Source: Halorubellus sp. JP-L1 (GTDB taxonomy: Archaea > Halobacteriota > Halobacteria > Halobacteriales > Natrialbaceae). Taken from it: 64,000 nt of DNA. Within the stretch, counting starts at the first letter, position 1. Each line of letters starts with the position of its first letter. The stretch spans positions 1,488,001 to 1,552,000 of the forward strand of contig NZ_JAAOIR010000001.1 in NCBI RefSeq assembly GCF_011440375.1, read 5' to 3'. This document shows, one piece after another, positions 25,443 to 34,087 of the stretch. The notes beneath the pieces are model-generated. The model saw only the letters and a program-made list of their open reading frames with translations. It had not been told where the DNA came from and ran no database searches. A program made the position numbers and the translations under genes.

Positions 25443-26140
25443 TGACCGTCGCAATCGTCCGCTTCGGCGGATCGAACTGCGACCGCGACGCACTCCGCGC
25501 GCTCGAGGACGTCGGCGTCGACGCGGAGATCGTCTGGCACGAGGACGGCCTCCCCGAGGACGTCTCCGGCGTCGTGCTCCCCGGCGGGTTCTCGTACGGC
25601 GACTACCTCCGCGCCGGCGCGATGGCCGCCCGCTCCCCAATCATGCAGGACGTCCGCGACGCCGCGAGCGACGACGTCCCCGTCCTCGGCGTCTGTAACG
25701 GCGCGCAGGTCGGGTGCGAGTCCGGGCTCACCGAGGGCGCGTTCACGACGAACGAGAGCGCGCGCTTCCAGTGCGAGCACGTCCGCCTCCGCGTCGAGAA
25801 CGCCGACACGCCCTGGACCGCCGGCTACGAGGAGGGCGAGGTCGTCGAACTCCCGATCGCGCACGGCGAAGGCCGCTACGAGATCGACGACGACCGCCTC
25901 ACGCAACTGGAGACGAACGAGCGCGTGCTGTTCCGGTACTGCGACGCGGACGGTGAGCCGTCCGTCGACGCGAACCCGAACGGCTCGAAGCACAACGTCG
26001 CCGGCGTCCTCGGCGAACGCGACACGACCGCCGTCCTGATGCCCCACCCCGAGCGCGCCGCGCTCGACGACGTCGGCGGGACCGACGGCCGCCCGCTCCT
26101 CCGCGGGTTCGCTCGCGCCGCCAGCGCCGAAAGTCGCTGA
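25442..26140 (+). CDS. purQ: FGAM synthase glutaminase subunit PurQ
   Basis: 232 aa class I glutamine amidotransferase. The catalytic Cys lies in GVCNGAQVGCESG near residue 87, and the His-Glu pair is in LMPHPERA near the C-terminus. The N-terminal FGGSNCDRD and VLPGGFSYGDYLRAGA are PurQ hallmarks. It releases ammonia from glutamine for PurL. It overlaps purS by one base. Confidence 0.95.
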   Translation: MTVAIVRFGGSNCDRDALRALEDVGVDAEIVWHEDGLPEDVSGVVLPGGFSYGDYLRAGAMAARSPIMQDVRDAASDDVPVLGVCNGAQVGCESGLTEGAFTTNESARFQCEHVRLRVENADTPWTAGYEEGEVVELPIAHGEGRYEIDDDRLTQLETNERVLFRYCDADGEPSVDANPNGSKHNVAGVLGERDTTAVLMPHPERAALDDVGGTDGRPLLRGFARAASAESR

Positions 26141-26178
26141 CGGCCCGCCGACGAGTGGCCGTGCGACACTGCCTCAAA

Positions 26179-26186
26179 GTTTAAAC
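26179..26186 (+). promoter_or_regulatory. TATA box for the large histidine kinase
   Basis: GTTTAAAC lies about 35 nt upstream of the GTG start at 26215, a strong haloarchaeal TATA element for leaderless or near-leaderless transcription. Confidence 0.55.
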
Positions 26187-26214
26187 CGTGGGCTGACCGT
26201 ATGAGAAACGAATA

Positions 26215-29200
26215 GTGGTGGGATCGGACGAGCGAGCGGACGTGGGCGAGAGACGACTCCTGTACGTGGACGCGACGTCCCAGGAGAGCGTAGCCGCTGT
26301 CCTCTCCGGCGCCGTCACGGTCGTCGAGAGCGACGCCGCCGCACGCGACGCGCTCGCGTCGGCGTCGTTCGACTGCGTCGTCAGCGAGTACGACCTCCCG
26401 GACGCACCAGCAGGCGACGGCGGCAGCGCCGCGCTCTGCGAGTACGTCGAGCGCGTCGCCCCCGGGACGCCGTTCGTCGTCTACACGGACGCAGGTGACG
26501 AACGCGCCGCCGGCCGCCTCGTCGACGCGGGCGTGGACGGGTACGTGTCGAAGGCCGAAGGCGTGGACGTGCTCGTCGAACGCGTCGAGCGCGCGCTCGA
26601 TGACGCCACGCCGACGGCCGAGTCCGCTCCAGGCGATTCGCCGACGGCCGAGTCCGCTCCAGGCGATTCGCCGACGGCCGAGTCCGCTCCAGGCGATTCG
26701 CCGACGGCCGAGTCCGCTCCAGGCGATTCGCCGACGGCCGAGTCCGCTCCAGGCGATTCGCCGATGGCCGAGTCCGCTCCAGGCGACCCGCCGACGGTCC
26801 TCGAGGCCGCGCCGATGGCGCTCGTCGAGGTGGACGCCGACAACGTCGTCGTACGCTGGAATCGCGGCGCGGAGTCGCTGTTCGGGTACGCGAAGGCCGA
26901 GGCGCTCGGCGAGAACCTCGTCGACCTCGTCGTCCCCGCCGCCGAACGCGACGCCGTCGAGGCGGTCTGTCGGAGAGCGCTGTCGACGACCGGGACCGTC
27001 GAGAACGTCAACCGGAACGTTCGCAAGGACGGCTCCGTCCTCACGTGCGAGTGGCACAGTACGGGCGTCACCGACGACGCGGGCGAGGTCGTCAGTTCCG
27101 TGTCGCTCGTCCACGACGTCACCGACCGCGAGCAACGCAAGGAGACGATCGACCAGTTGCGGTCCGTGACGCGCGAACTCGTGCGCGCGGACACGAAAGC
27201 GTCGGTCGCGGAGGGCGTCGTCGGCGCAGCCAAAGACATCCTCGGCCAGCAGTACTCGGCGGTGTACCTCGCGGACGACGGCGGCGACCTGGCCCTGGCG
27301 GCCCGAACGGAGTCGTTCGAGGACGTACCCCCGCTCGTGCCCGGCGAGAGCGCGACGCTCCGGGCGTTCGAGCGCAACGAGGAGATCCTCGTCGACGAGG
27401 GCGTCTCAGAGCACACGACGGTGTCGGCCGACCACCCCATCGAGAGCGTGTTCGTCGTCCCGCTCGGCGACCACGGGACGCTGACGTTCGGGTCGCCCGC
27501 GGAAGGCGCGTTCGACGAGACCGACGCACAGCTGGCGAGCATCCTCGCGTCCGCGACCACCGCGGCGCTCGACCGAACGAACCGCGAGCGGGAACTACGA
27601 CTGCACGAGACGATCGTCGACACCGTCGGCGCGGGCGTGTTCGCGCTCGACGGCGACGGCTACCTCCAGACCGCCAACGAGACGCTCGCGGCCCTCACGG
27701 GCTACGACCGCTGCGACCTCGTCGGCGAGCACGCGACGCTGCTCGTCGACGACGCGACGTTCGAACTGGCGACCGAACAGGTCGGTGCGCTCGCGGACGG
27801 CGACTCGTCGCTCGGCGAGGTGCTGACGTACGAGGTCGACCTGCGAACCGCCGACGGCGACGCAGTACCGTGCGAAGTGAACCTCGCACTCCTCTCGCGC
27901 GGCGACGGCCGGGACTTCGAGGGCGTCGCGGGCGTCGTCCGCGACGTCCGGGAACGCAAACGCATCCAGTCCGAACTCGGCGACAAGCGCCGGAAGATCG
28001 AGAACCTCCACGACATCGCGTCGCTCCTGGACGACTGCGGGACGCGCGAGGACATCTGGCGGTTGACCGTCGAAGCGGCCGAAGGCATCCTCGACTTCGA
28101 CGTCTGCGGGATCGACGAGGTCCGCGGCGAGTACCTCCACTCCGTCGGGTTGTCCTCGGAGATCGAACCGCAGGGGTACAAGCAGCGAGCGCACGTGAGC
28201 GACGGGCTCGCCGGGAAGACCCACCGGACGGGCGAGTCCTACCTCGTGGACGACGTCCAGGGGGAGAACGACGCGACGCCGGAGAACCGCGAGTACCGGT
28301 CGCTCATCTCGGTCCCGATCGGCGAGTACGGCGTGTTTCAGGCGGTCCACGAGGAAGTCGGTGGGTTCGACGAGGACGACCTCGAGCTCGCGGAGCTCCT
28401 GATGCGGCACGTCGAGGACGCACTGGAGCGCATCGAGTTCGAGACCCGGCTCCGCGGGGAGCGCGACCGGTTCGCGGCGCTGTTCGAGAACGTCCCCGAC
28501 CCGGTCGTCCAGACTCGCCACACCGACGACGGTGCGATCGTGGACGCCGTGAATCCGGCGTTCGAGTGCGTGTTCGGGTACGAGAGCGAGGACATCGTGG
28601 GCGGGAACCTGAACGAGTTCGTGGTGCCGTTGGATCGCCTGGCGGAAGCCCAGCGGATCGACCGGGCGGGCCGCGAGGGTCAGGTCGTCGAGCAGGAGGT
28701 CAAGCGGCAGACGACCGACGGCCTCCGGGACTTCCAGCTGACGGCGGTCCCGGTCGACGCGGACGCGGCGGAGCCGTCGACGTTCTTCGTGTACACGGAC
28801 ATCACGCAGCGCAAGGAGCGCCAGAAGCGCGTGGAGATCCTGAATCGCGTCCTCCGGCACGACCTCCGGAACGGCATGAACATCATCAAGGGGTCCGCGG
28901 AGATGCTGCAGGACGCCGTGACCGACTCGGCGGCGGTCGGGTACGCGGACCAGGTGATAGAGCGCGCGGACGACCTGCTCGGGCTCGCGGAGAAGACGCG
29001 CGCGGTCGAACGGACGCTCGACCGGGATTCGGAGGCGACGGGGCCGGTGAGCGTGACGGAGAGCGTGGAGACGAGCGCGGCCCGCATCCGCGAGGAGTAC
29101 CCGAACGCACGCATCGAGACGGACCTGACGGCTGACGTGGCGGTGCACGCCGACGACATGCTCCGTACCGCGATCTATCACGTCATGGAGAACGCGGTCC

Positions 29201-29511
29201 AGCACAACGACCGCGCGGAGCCGTCGGTGCGCGTCACCGCGAACTACGGCGGAGAGCACGAGGACATGCTCGAACTCGAGGTCGCGGACGACGGCCCCGG
29301 CATCCCGGCGACCGAGCGCGAACTCATCGGCGAGGAACGCGAGATAACCCAGCTCCGGCACGCGAGCGGCCTCGGCCTCTGGCTCGTCGATTGGGTGGTG
29401 AGTCAATCAGGCGGGAGCGTCTCCTTCGATGAGAACGACCCGCGCGGCACCGTCGTCACGCTCTCGGTCCCGATCGCGAGCGAGAAAGGCGTCGTCAAAG
29501 CCGACGACTGA
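26215..29511 (+). CDS. Large sensor histidine kinase with receiver-like, PAS and GAF domains
   Basis: 1098 aa, no membrane helices, so a soluble sensor. Order: a receiver-like domain (about 13-130), six copies of a ten-residue Pro/Thr/Ala/Glu/Ser linker unit (133-192), PAS (about 193-315), GAF (about 316-460), PAS (about 460-580), GAF (about 600-740), PAS (about 750-870), histidine-acceptor helix with His882 in VLRHDLRNGMNIIKGSAEML, and an HATPase domain with DDGPGIP and GLGLWLVDW. In the receiver, the phospho-acceptor position is Glu58 (VVSEYDLP) instead of Asp, while Lys113 is kept; this may mimic constant phosphorylation or mark lost phosphotransfer. The start is GTG at 26215. The cognate response regulator is unknown. 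Confidence 0.9.
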   Translation: MVGSDERADVGERRLLYVDATSQESVAAVLSGAVTVVESDAAARDALASASFDCVVSEYDLPDAPAGDGGSAALCEYVERVAPGTPFVVYTDAGDERAAGRLVDAGVDGYVSKAEGVDVLVERVERALDDATPTAESAPGDSPTAESAPGDSPTAESAPGDSPTAESAPGDSPTAESAPGDSPMAESAPGDPPTVLEAAPMALVEVDADNVVVRWNRGAESLFGYAKAEALGENLVDLVVPAAERDAVEAVCRRALSTTGTVENVNRNVRKDGSVLTCEWHSTGVTDDAGEVVSSVSLVHDVTDREQRKETIDQLRSVTRELVRADTKASVAEGVVGAAKDILGQQYSAVYLADDGGDLALAARTESFEDVPPLVPGESATLRAFERNEEILVDEGVSEHTTVSADHPIESVFVVPLGDHGTLTFGSPAEGAFDETDAQLASILASATTAALDRTNRERELRLHETIVDTVGAGVFALDGDGYLQTANETLAALTGYDRCDLVGEHATLLVDDATFELATEQVGALADGDSSLGEVLTYEVDLRTADGDAVPCEVNLALLSRGDGRDFEGVAGVVRDVRERKRIQSELGDKRRKIENLHDIASLLDDCGTREDIWRLTVEAAEGILDFDVCGIDEVRGEYLHSVGLSSEIEPQGYKQRAHVSDGLAGKTHRTGESYLVDDVQGENDATPENREYRSLISVPIGEYGVFQAVHEEVGGFDEDDLELAELLMRHVEDALERIEFETRLRGERDRFAALFENVPDPVVQTRHTDDGAIVDAVNPAFECVFGYESEDIVGGNLNEFVVPLDRLAEAQRIDRAGREGQVVEQEVKRQTTDGLRDFQLTAVPVDADAAEPSTFFVYTDITQRKERQKRVEILNRVLRHDLRNGMNIIKGSAEMLQDAVTDSAAVGYADQVIERADDLLGLAEKTRAVERTLDRDSEATGPVSVTESVETSAARIREEYPNARIETDLTADVAVHADDMLRTAIYHVMENAVQHNDRAEPSVRVTANYGGEHEDMLELEVADDGPGIPATERELIGEEREITQLRHASGLGLWLVDWVVSQSGGSVSFDENDPRGTVVTLSVPIASEKGVVKADD
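26611..26790 (+). repeat. Six in-frame 30-bp tandem repeats in the kinase linker
   Basis: Six consecutive 30-bp units (each CCGACGGCCGAGTCCGCTCC plus AGGCGATTCG), the first five identical and the sixth slightly changed. They encode PTAESAPGDS repeats between the receiver-like domain and the first PAS domain. Near-perfect identity means recent expansion and likely length variation between strains. Confidence 0.95.
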
Positions 29512-29577
29512 CCGCGGTCACGGCGGGCGTCGGGCCGTCGTTCGGTCGACACGCCGGGACGGCTTCGGGTCGGTGTG

Positions 29578-30234
29578 TCAGTACCCGAGTTGGTCGCGGA
29601 CGAGGACGACGGTCGTGCGGCCGTCCTCCATCTCCTTCCGGAAGACGAGTTGCTTCGCGATGGCGGACCCGACGCCGTAGGCTTCCTGCGCGCGCTCGTT
29701 CTCGAGGGGGTACGCGACGGATTCGAGACGGTCGAAGGCGTCGTCGAGCGTCGGGACGACCTTGTTCGTCCCGGAGACGATGACGACGTTCCCGGCGGCG
29801 AAGGGGTACGCGCCGATGCGGCTCCCGGACATGTCGGCGGCGACGAGTTCGCCGGTCGACGCGATGGCGTTGATGCCGCCGAGGAAGTAGTCCGCGGTCT
29901 GGGCGTCGCGGCGCGCGGCCTGGCGTTCTTCGTCGTCGTCGATGCTCCAGACCTGGTCGGGGAGGCTCTCCCAGTCGTGGTCGCCGGAGCCGAGGTAGTC
30001 CTCGAACCCGATCTCCTCGAGCGTCGTCGAGTGGCCGTTCATCACGGACGCGCCTGCGGGGATCTGGGACTGGACGGCGTCGAGCGCTTCGTCGGCGGTG
30101 TCGACGACGACGACCTCGAACCCGTTCGCTTCGAGGTTCGCGACGGTCTCCTCGAGCGTCTCGTCGTCGGGGTGGTCGTCGAGTCCTGTGTCGATTTCTG
30201 TGTCGTCTACGTAATCCGCTTTCTGTTGGGACAT
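29578..30234 (-). CDS. LUD (LutC/YkgG-type) domain protein
   Basis: 218 aa. Its LUD domain spans about residues 25-215: ANLEANGFEVVVVDTADEAL, SVMNGHSTTLEEIGF, DYFLGGINAIASTGELVAAD and GNVVIVSGTNKVV, the core found in lactate-utilisation proteins LutB/LutC. It lacks the ferredoxin part of LutB. No lutA or lutB neighbour is present, so a role in lactate oxidation is uncertain. The ATG at 30234 has a CGTTAAGTACGG stretch about 40 nt upstream as promoter candidate. Confidence 0.85.
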   Translation of the reverse strand: MSQQKADYVDDTEIDTGLDDHPDDETLEETVANLEANGFEVVVVDTADEALDAVQSQIPAGASVMNGHSTTLEEIGFEDYLGSGDHDWESLPDQVWSIDDDEERQAARRDAQTADYFLGGINAIASTGELVAADMSGSRIGAYPFAAGNVVIVSGTNKVVPTLDDAFDRLESVAYPLENERAQEAYGVGSAIAKQLVFRKEMEDGRTTVVLVRDQLGY

Positions 30235-30361
30235 GATGAAGTACGCTTCACCGCACCGTAGCCGCCTGCCGTACTTAACGAGACGCGGACACCGGTGTTA
30301 CCGGGTTACGCCGACGCCACCGCGGTGCACGCTACCACGCGACGCCCCCACGATCGTGGGA

Positions 30362-30450
30362 CCACCCCGCACGGTCCTTTAAGTCGTTCTGGTCGCAATG
30401 GTTCATGGTGAGGAGGTCGACGCCGACGTGGTCGGCGTCAGACGCGTTTC
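30362..30450 (+). repeat. Promoter-hairpin cassette, copy 1
   Basis: An 88-nt conserved block: CACCCCGCACGG, TATA box TTTAAGT (30378-30384), GTCGCAATGG, the SD-like GAGGAGGT (30410-30417), a perfect 9-bp hairpin GACGCCGAC-GTG-GTCGGCGTC (30419-30439), then a short T-run. Copies 2 and 3 keep exact internal spacing (TATA to ATG 20 nt, TATA to GTG 30 nt, ATG to GAGGAGGT 12 nt). Possible products are a ~45-nt RNA, or a leaderless peptide from GTG at 30408 (27 codons, MRRSTPTWSASDAF...). No known RNA family recognised. The rest of 30235-30512 shows no gene. Confidence 0.6.
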
Positions 30451-30512
30451 TGTGGCTGGTTTGCTCGGGTAGCTACGGCGTCTACCGCTGACGGAGAACG
30501 GCGCGTCGCTCG

Positions 30513-31382
30513 CTAGCCGTCCGCGGCGACGTACTCGATTGGGAACGTGCGGTCGTCGGCGGCGCCGTTCCACCCGTAGCGGAGGTCGTGGTCGCCGTCG
30601 TCGAGTTGGTCGTCGGGCACGCGAAAGCCGCTGATGCCACCGGTGTAGCTCGTGCGTTCGGTCGCGCCGGCGTCGACGAGGATCGAGAATCGCTTCGCGG
30701 GAATCGAGGCGACGCGTGGCCCGTACCGATTCAGGCCGGCGACGAACCGCCCGGGCACGGTGCCGTCGTTCGTCACGGCGACGTCGAACGTCGGGGACTC
30801 CCCCTGGGCGAGGGTGTCCGGCGCGTCGATCGACACCGAGAACGCGGGTGCGTCCGCACGGAGGCGCTCCCGGAGGCCGGCGCGCAGTCGGTGTTCGCCG
30901 CCCGGCCACGTGACGGCCGCGTCGCTCGTCGAGTCGAACCCGCTCGCGGGGAGTTCGAACAGCAGGAGGCCGCCCAGGTCCGACTCGAACGCGCTGTCGG
31001 ACTGGTAGACGCGCCAGAGTCGGGACACCGTCCGCCCGTCGTCCGGCCCGTACTCGGTGCCGTCGACCCGCAGGGCGACGTCGCGTCGGTCCACGCGGCC
31101 CTCGGAGACGAATGCGTTCGCGAGCAGGTACCGGCCGTCGCCGCCGGTCGTGCTCAGGTAGTCGGTCTCGAGGAACACCAGCGCCTGCTGGAGGGTCGCC
31201 TCGGTGACGTCGAGGGTCGCGCTCGCCGTCGTCGTCGCGTTCGTCGTCGTGGCGGTCGTCGCTTCGGTGCTCGCGGTCGTGGTCGTCGTCGTTCCCGTCG
31301 CGTCGTCGCCGTCGTCGATGCCGAGGCAGCCGGCGGTCCCGAGGGCGAGGCCGGCGGTCGCGAGGAGGCGGCGGCGCTGCAT
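30513..31382 (-). CDS. Tat-exported lipoprotein, unknown function
   Basis: 289 aa. N-terminus MQRRRLLATAGLALGTAGCL: twin arginines and a lipobox TAGC, so Tat export and lipid anchoring at the cell surface. A Thr-rich linker (about 25-60), probably glycosylated, precedes a globular domain. That domain is beta-rich and includes VDGTEYGPDDGRTVSRLWRV and a late DVAVTNDGTVPGRF segment resembling an immunoglobulin-like/CARDB strand pair. No enzyme motif recognised. It lies between cassette copies 1 and 2, which are on the other strand. The ATG at 31382 is chosen because it begins the RR signal. Confidence 0.8.
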   Translation of the reverse strand: MQRRRLLATAGLALGTAGCLGIDDGDDATGTTTTTTASTEATTATTTNATTTASATLDVTEATLQQALVFLETDYLSTTGGDGRYLLANAFVSEGRVDRRDVALRVDGTEYGPDDGRTVSRLWRVYQSDSAFESDLGGLLLFELPASGFDSTSDAAVTWPGGEHRLRAGLRERLRADAPAFSVSIDAPDTLAQGESPTFDVAVTNDGTVPGRFVAGLNRYGPRVASIPAKRFSILVDAGATERTSYTGGISGFRVPDDQLDDGDHDLRYGWNGAADDRTFPIEYVAADG

Positions 31383-31471
31383 ACGAGGGACGCGCTCGCC
31401 TCGCGGCATGAGTCTTCTGCAGACTGGTACGCGCGTCGTGACCGTCGACTAGTCGCGGTCAGGAATCGATC

Positions 31472-31567
31472 CACCCCGAATCCCGCAGTTCTTTAAGTCG
31501 GTCTGGTCGCAATGGATCATAGTGAGGAGGTTGACGCCGGGGCGGTCGGCGTCGCACGCGCTTTTCG
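31472..31567 (+). repeat. Promoter-hairpin cassette, copy 2
   Basis: TTTAAGT at 31492-31498, GAGGAGGT at 31524-31531, hairpin GACGCCG...CGGCGTC at 31533-31553 (7 bp), then CTTTTCG (T-run 31562-31565). Spacing equals copies 1 and 3. An ATG-started frame at 31512 gives 24 codons like copy 1. A GTG-started frame at 31522 gives 53 codons and ends in a TAG that overlaps the GTG of copy 3 (TAGTG). Confidence 0.6.
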
Positions 31568-31636
31568 CTGGTGTTCAATTCGGTAGTCGCGTTACAGTTT
31601 CGTCTCGTTCTGGACCGACCAGCCCTCTCCGTGACA

Positions 31637-31729
31637 GCACCCCGCACGGTTCTTTAAGTCGTTCTGGTCGCAATGGGTCGTAGTGAGGAGGTTGACGCCG
31701 GGGCGGTCGGCGTCGGACGCGTTTTTTGA
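31637..31729 (+). repeat. Promoter-hairpin cassette, copy 3
   Basis: CACCCCGCACGGTTC, TTTAAGT (31653-31659), GAGGAGGT (31685-31692), hairpin 31694-31714, then six T's (31722-31727). Upstream and downstream flanks differ from copy 1 outside the block, so the unit has sharp borders. The ATG frame (31673) has 18 codons; the GTG frame at 31683 stays open to 31958 but becomes Arg-rich and runs antisense into the RaSEA gene. No other gene is seen in 31383-31836. Confidence 0.6.
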
Positions 31730-31836
31730 CGCCACTCAGCTCCGTAGTCGTGACGCTGTTCGTCGTTGCGAGGAACGTTCGGTCGGGAGACGCGATCGGT
31801 CAGGAGACGCGTTCGGTCGCGACGGTTCGGGGCGCG

Positions 31837-32931
31837 TCAGTCGACGAGCGGGGCGTTGTACTCGGTCTCGCGTTCGAGGACCGTCTCCCAGGTCGCTTCG
31901 CACTCGCAGGACACTTGCTCGAACACCGACGGGTCCTGGCGGAGGTCGAAGTCCTTGATCGCGGTCTGGACGTTGTCGTCGCACTCGCCGCAGTTGTGCG
32001 GGCCGCGGTCGCTCCCGTGCCCGACGGGGTCGCTGACGACGATGACGTCCTCGTCGGCGGTGGATTCGAGGACGTCTGCGACCGACCAGAGCCACGGCGG
32101 CCGATAGCCCCCGCGGAAGTAGAGTTCGTCGACCATCGTGTACCGCTGGACGTTGCAGGGGTTCATCGAGACGGTGTGACAGCCCTCGACGCTCGCGCAC
32201 TTGCGGACGCTCGCCTTCATGTCTTCGAGCGCCTCGGGTTCCGTGAGGAACGGCGGCTTCATGAGGAGGTACGCCTTCACGCCCGCACCCGCCTCCTTCG
32301 CGGCCATCGCGGCGTCCTCGAAGTCCTCGAAGTCGAAGTACTTGTTCACGCAGTCGTGACGCACGCGGTCGGTCGCGGTCTCCAATCCGACGGCGACGTC
32401 GACGTCCAGGCCGTGCTCGGTGAAGTCCCCGACCTTCTCGGCGTCCACGAAGTCCGGGAGGCTCTCGACGACGATGCGCTCGCGGTCCCCGAACGCCTTC
32501 GCGATCGCCTGCCGAGTCTCGGCGCCGACCTCGCGCTCGTCGAGGAAGCTCCCCGACGTGTAGATCTTGATGAGGCCCGCGCGCTCGTCGTCCTCGCCGG
32601 GCTCGCCGAGGTTCTCGCGCTCGTGCTCGAGGCAGGCGTCGATCTGGTCCATGAGCGCGTCGTGCGCGACGCTCCCGCCCTCGACGGACTCGGCGACGTA
32701 CCCGCACATCGTGCAACCGCCGGCGCGCGCCCACCGACACCCGCCCGTGTTGAGGATGATGGTGAGGCTGTCGTAGACGCCACCTGGCGTGTTGTCCTCG
32801 TCGAGCCACACGCGCGTCGGCTCGTGGGGGTCGTACGTCTCGTTCTTCTCCGCGCGGATGGACCGCATCACCTCGTTGTGGGCGTCCATGCCGCGTCCCC
32901 GCTCGTAGACCTCGGGACTCGGTTCGCTCAT
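31837..32931 (-). CDS. Archaeosine biosynthesis radical SAM protein RaSEA
   Basis: 364 aa. Its unusual radical SAM cluster GCRWARAGGCTMCGY has a Cys-x7-Cys-x2-Cys spacing (Cys65, Cys73, Cys76), the mark of this family. Also seen: IKIYTSGSFLD, VESLPDFV, GLETATD, NPCNVQRYTMVDELYFRGGYRPPWLW. RaSEA completes archaeosine at tRNA position 15 by converting the lysine adduct that ArcS forms on preQ0 into the amidine. arcS and tgtA are within 6 kb on the same strand, supporting the assignment. The ATG at 32931 gives MSEPSPEVYERGRG. Confidence 0.92.
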   Translation of the reverse strand: MSEPSPEVYERGRGMDAHNEVMRSIRAEKNETYDPHEPTRVWLDEDNTPGGVYDSLTIILNTGGCRWARAGGCTMCGYVAESVEGGSVAHDALMDQIDACLEHERENLGEPGEDDERAGLIKIYTSGSFLDEREVGAETRQAIAKAFGDRERIVVESLPDFVDAEKVGDFTEHGLDVDVAVGLETATDRVRHDCVNKYFDFEDFEDAAMAAKEAGAGVKAYLLMKPPFLTEPEALEDMKASVRKCASVEGCHTVSMNPCNVQRYTMVDELYFRGGYRPPWLWSVADVLESTADEDVIVVSDPVGHGSDRGPHNCGECDDNVQTAIKDFDLRQDPSVFEQVSCECEATWETVLERETEYNAPLVD

Positions 32932-33075
32932 TACCGGCACCAGGGCGCGCACGCTCAAATCCCCTTCGAGTGCCCCGGCCCGCACGCGAGACGGTGCAGC
33001 GGTCGGCGTCGCCGACGACCGGCCCGAAGCACGTTGGGTGGGTCACTTCCCGTCTCGGCCCCTTCGGTCGGTGTA

Positions 33076-33624
33076 ATGACGCAAGTCATCGCTGACCTCA
33101 CCGTATCGGTGGAACGCACGTACGACGTCGACGCGAGCACGCTGTTCGACGGCCTCGCGGACCCGGAGACGCTCGGCGACGTCGAGCGCGCGACGACGGG
33201 CGAGCGCGAGAGCACGAGCGACCACGCGACGGCGACGGACGACCACCCGGCGTCGACTGACGACCACGCGGCGGCGACGGGGCCGCCACCTCGTCTCTCG
33301 CCGGGCGAGACGTACGTCGGCGACGTCGACGTCCCGATCGGTGCGGACGTGGTGTCGTTCGAGTCGTACTTCACGGTCGAGAAGCGCGAGGCGGACCGAC
33401 TCGTGCTGGCCGGTGGCGGGGACGCGGACGCCGGGTCGTTCGACGCGCGCGTCGTCGTCGCCATCGCCGACGTTCCCGAGGGCGCCGTCGTGCGCGTCGA
33501 CGCGCACCTGGACGTCGCCGGCGACGTCGCGGCCGTGGGGTCGCGGAGCGTACGGGACGGGATAACGCGCGTCCTCGAACGCTACCTCTCGGGCGTCGAG
33601 CGAGTGGTCGCGCGACCGTCGTAG
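33076..33624 (+). CDS. SRPBCC/CoxG-like protein
   Basis: 182 aa soluble protein. N-terminus QVIADLTVSVERTYDVDAST and DGLADPETLG resemble the start of CoxG/SRPBCC lipid- or cofactor-binding folds. A His/Asp/Thr-rich low-complexity insert follows (DDHPASTDDHAA), then beta strands and a C-terminal amphipathic helix (ITRVLERYLSGVERV). The family match is moderate. Its 3' end overlaps the convergent VanZ-like gene by 43 bp. Confidence 0.7.
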   Translation: MTQVIADLTVSVERTYDVDASTLFDGLADPETLGDVERATTGERESTSDHATATDDHPASTDDHAAATGPPPRLSPGETYVGDVDVPIGADVVSFESYFTVEKREADRLVLAGGGDADAGSFDARVVVAIADVPEGAVVRVDAHLDVAGDVAAVGSRSVRDGITRVLERYLSGVERVVARPS

Positions 33625-33971
33625 CGACGGTACGCGCCCACGGCGCCGACGACGACCGCCGCGCCGACGACCGCGCCGGCGAGGTTCGCGACGGCGTCCA
33701 GCGCGCTCGCGGACCGATAGGGGACGCCGGCCTGGAGGAGTTCGACGAGGACGCCGTACGCGACGGCGGCCGCGACGCCGACGACCCCGCGGCCGTCCGC
33801 GTACGTCACCGCGCCGGCGAGCGTCGCGTACGCGACGCCGTGCAGCCACTTGTCGAGCCCGACGAGACCGAGCGGGCCGGCAGCCAGCCGGCCGCTTCCC
33901 GGGACGAGCGACGCGACGAGCACCCCGAGTGCGAGGACGGCCACGACGGCCCAGCGAGTGCGAGCGCTCAC
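33582..33971 (-). CDS. VanZ-like family membrane protein
   Basis: 129 aa with four membrane helices. It carries the VanZ-like pattern DKWLHGVAYATLAGAVTY and YGVLVELLQAGVPYRSASALDAVANLAGAVVG. Conserved His in the second helix and the Glu/Gln pair in the third are visible. VanZ-like proteins are membrane proteins of unknown mechanism, named from teicoplanin resistance; no such role is implied here. The start is GTG at 33971. It overlaps the gene on the other strand at its 3' end. Confidence 0.82.
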   Translation of the reverse strand: MSARTRWAVVAVLALGVLVASLVPGSGRLAAGPLGLVGLDKWLHGVAYATLAGAVTYADGRGVVGVAAAVAYGVLVELLQAGVPYRSASALDAVANLAGAVVGAAVVVGAVGAYRRYDGRATTRSTPER

Positions 33972-34087
33972 ACCCGCACGTCTCGACCGATCGACAAAGC
34001 TCCGGTGGTCGACAGCACCGACCCGCGGCCCCGGAATCAGCCGCCGGGCCCGGAACCGACTTCCGTTCCCGGGACGGAATCCGGAGC

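Noticed and set aside
27595-29406. Minus-strand frame of about 600 codons inside the histidine kinase
   Set aside because: It is the antisense shadow of the kinase; no domain was recognised and there is no promoter.
31683-31958. 91-codon GTG-started frame from cassette copy 3
   Set aside because: Beyond the first ~20 codons it is Arg-rich, unlike acidic halophile proteins, and it runs antisense into the RaSEA gene. Only the short N-terminal part is kept as a possibility.
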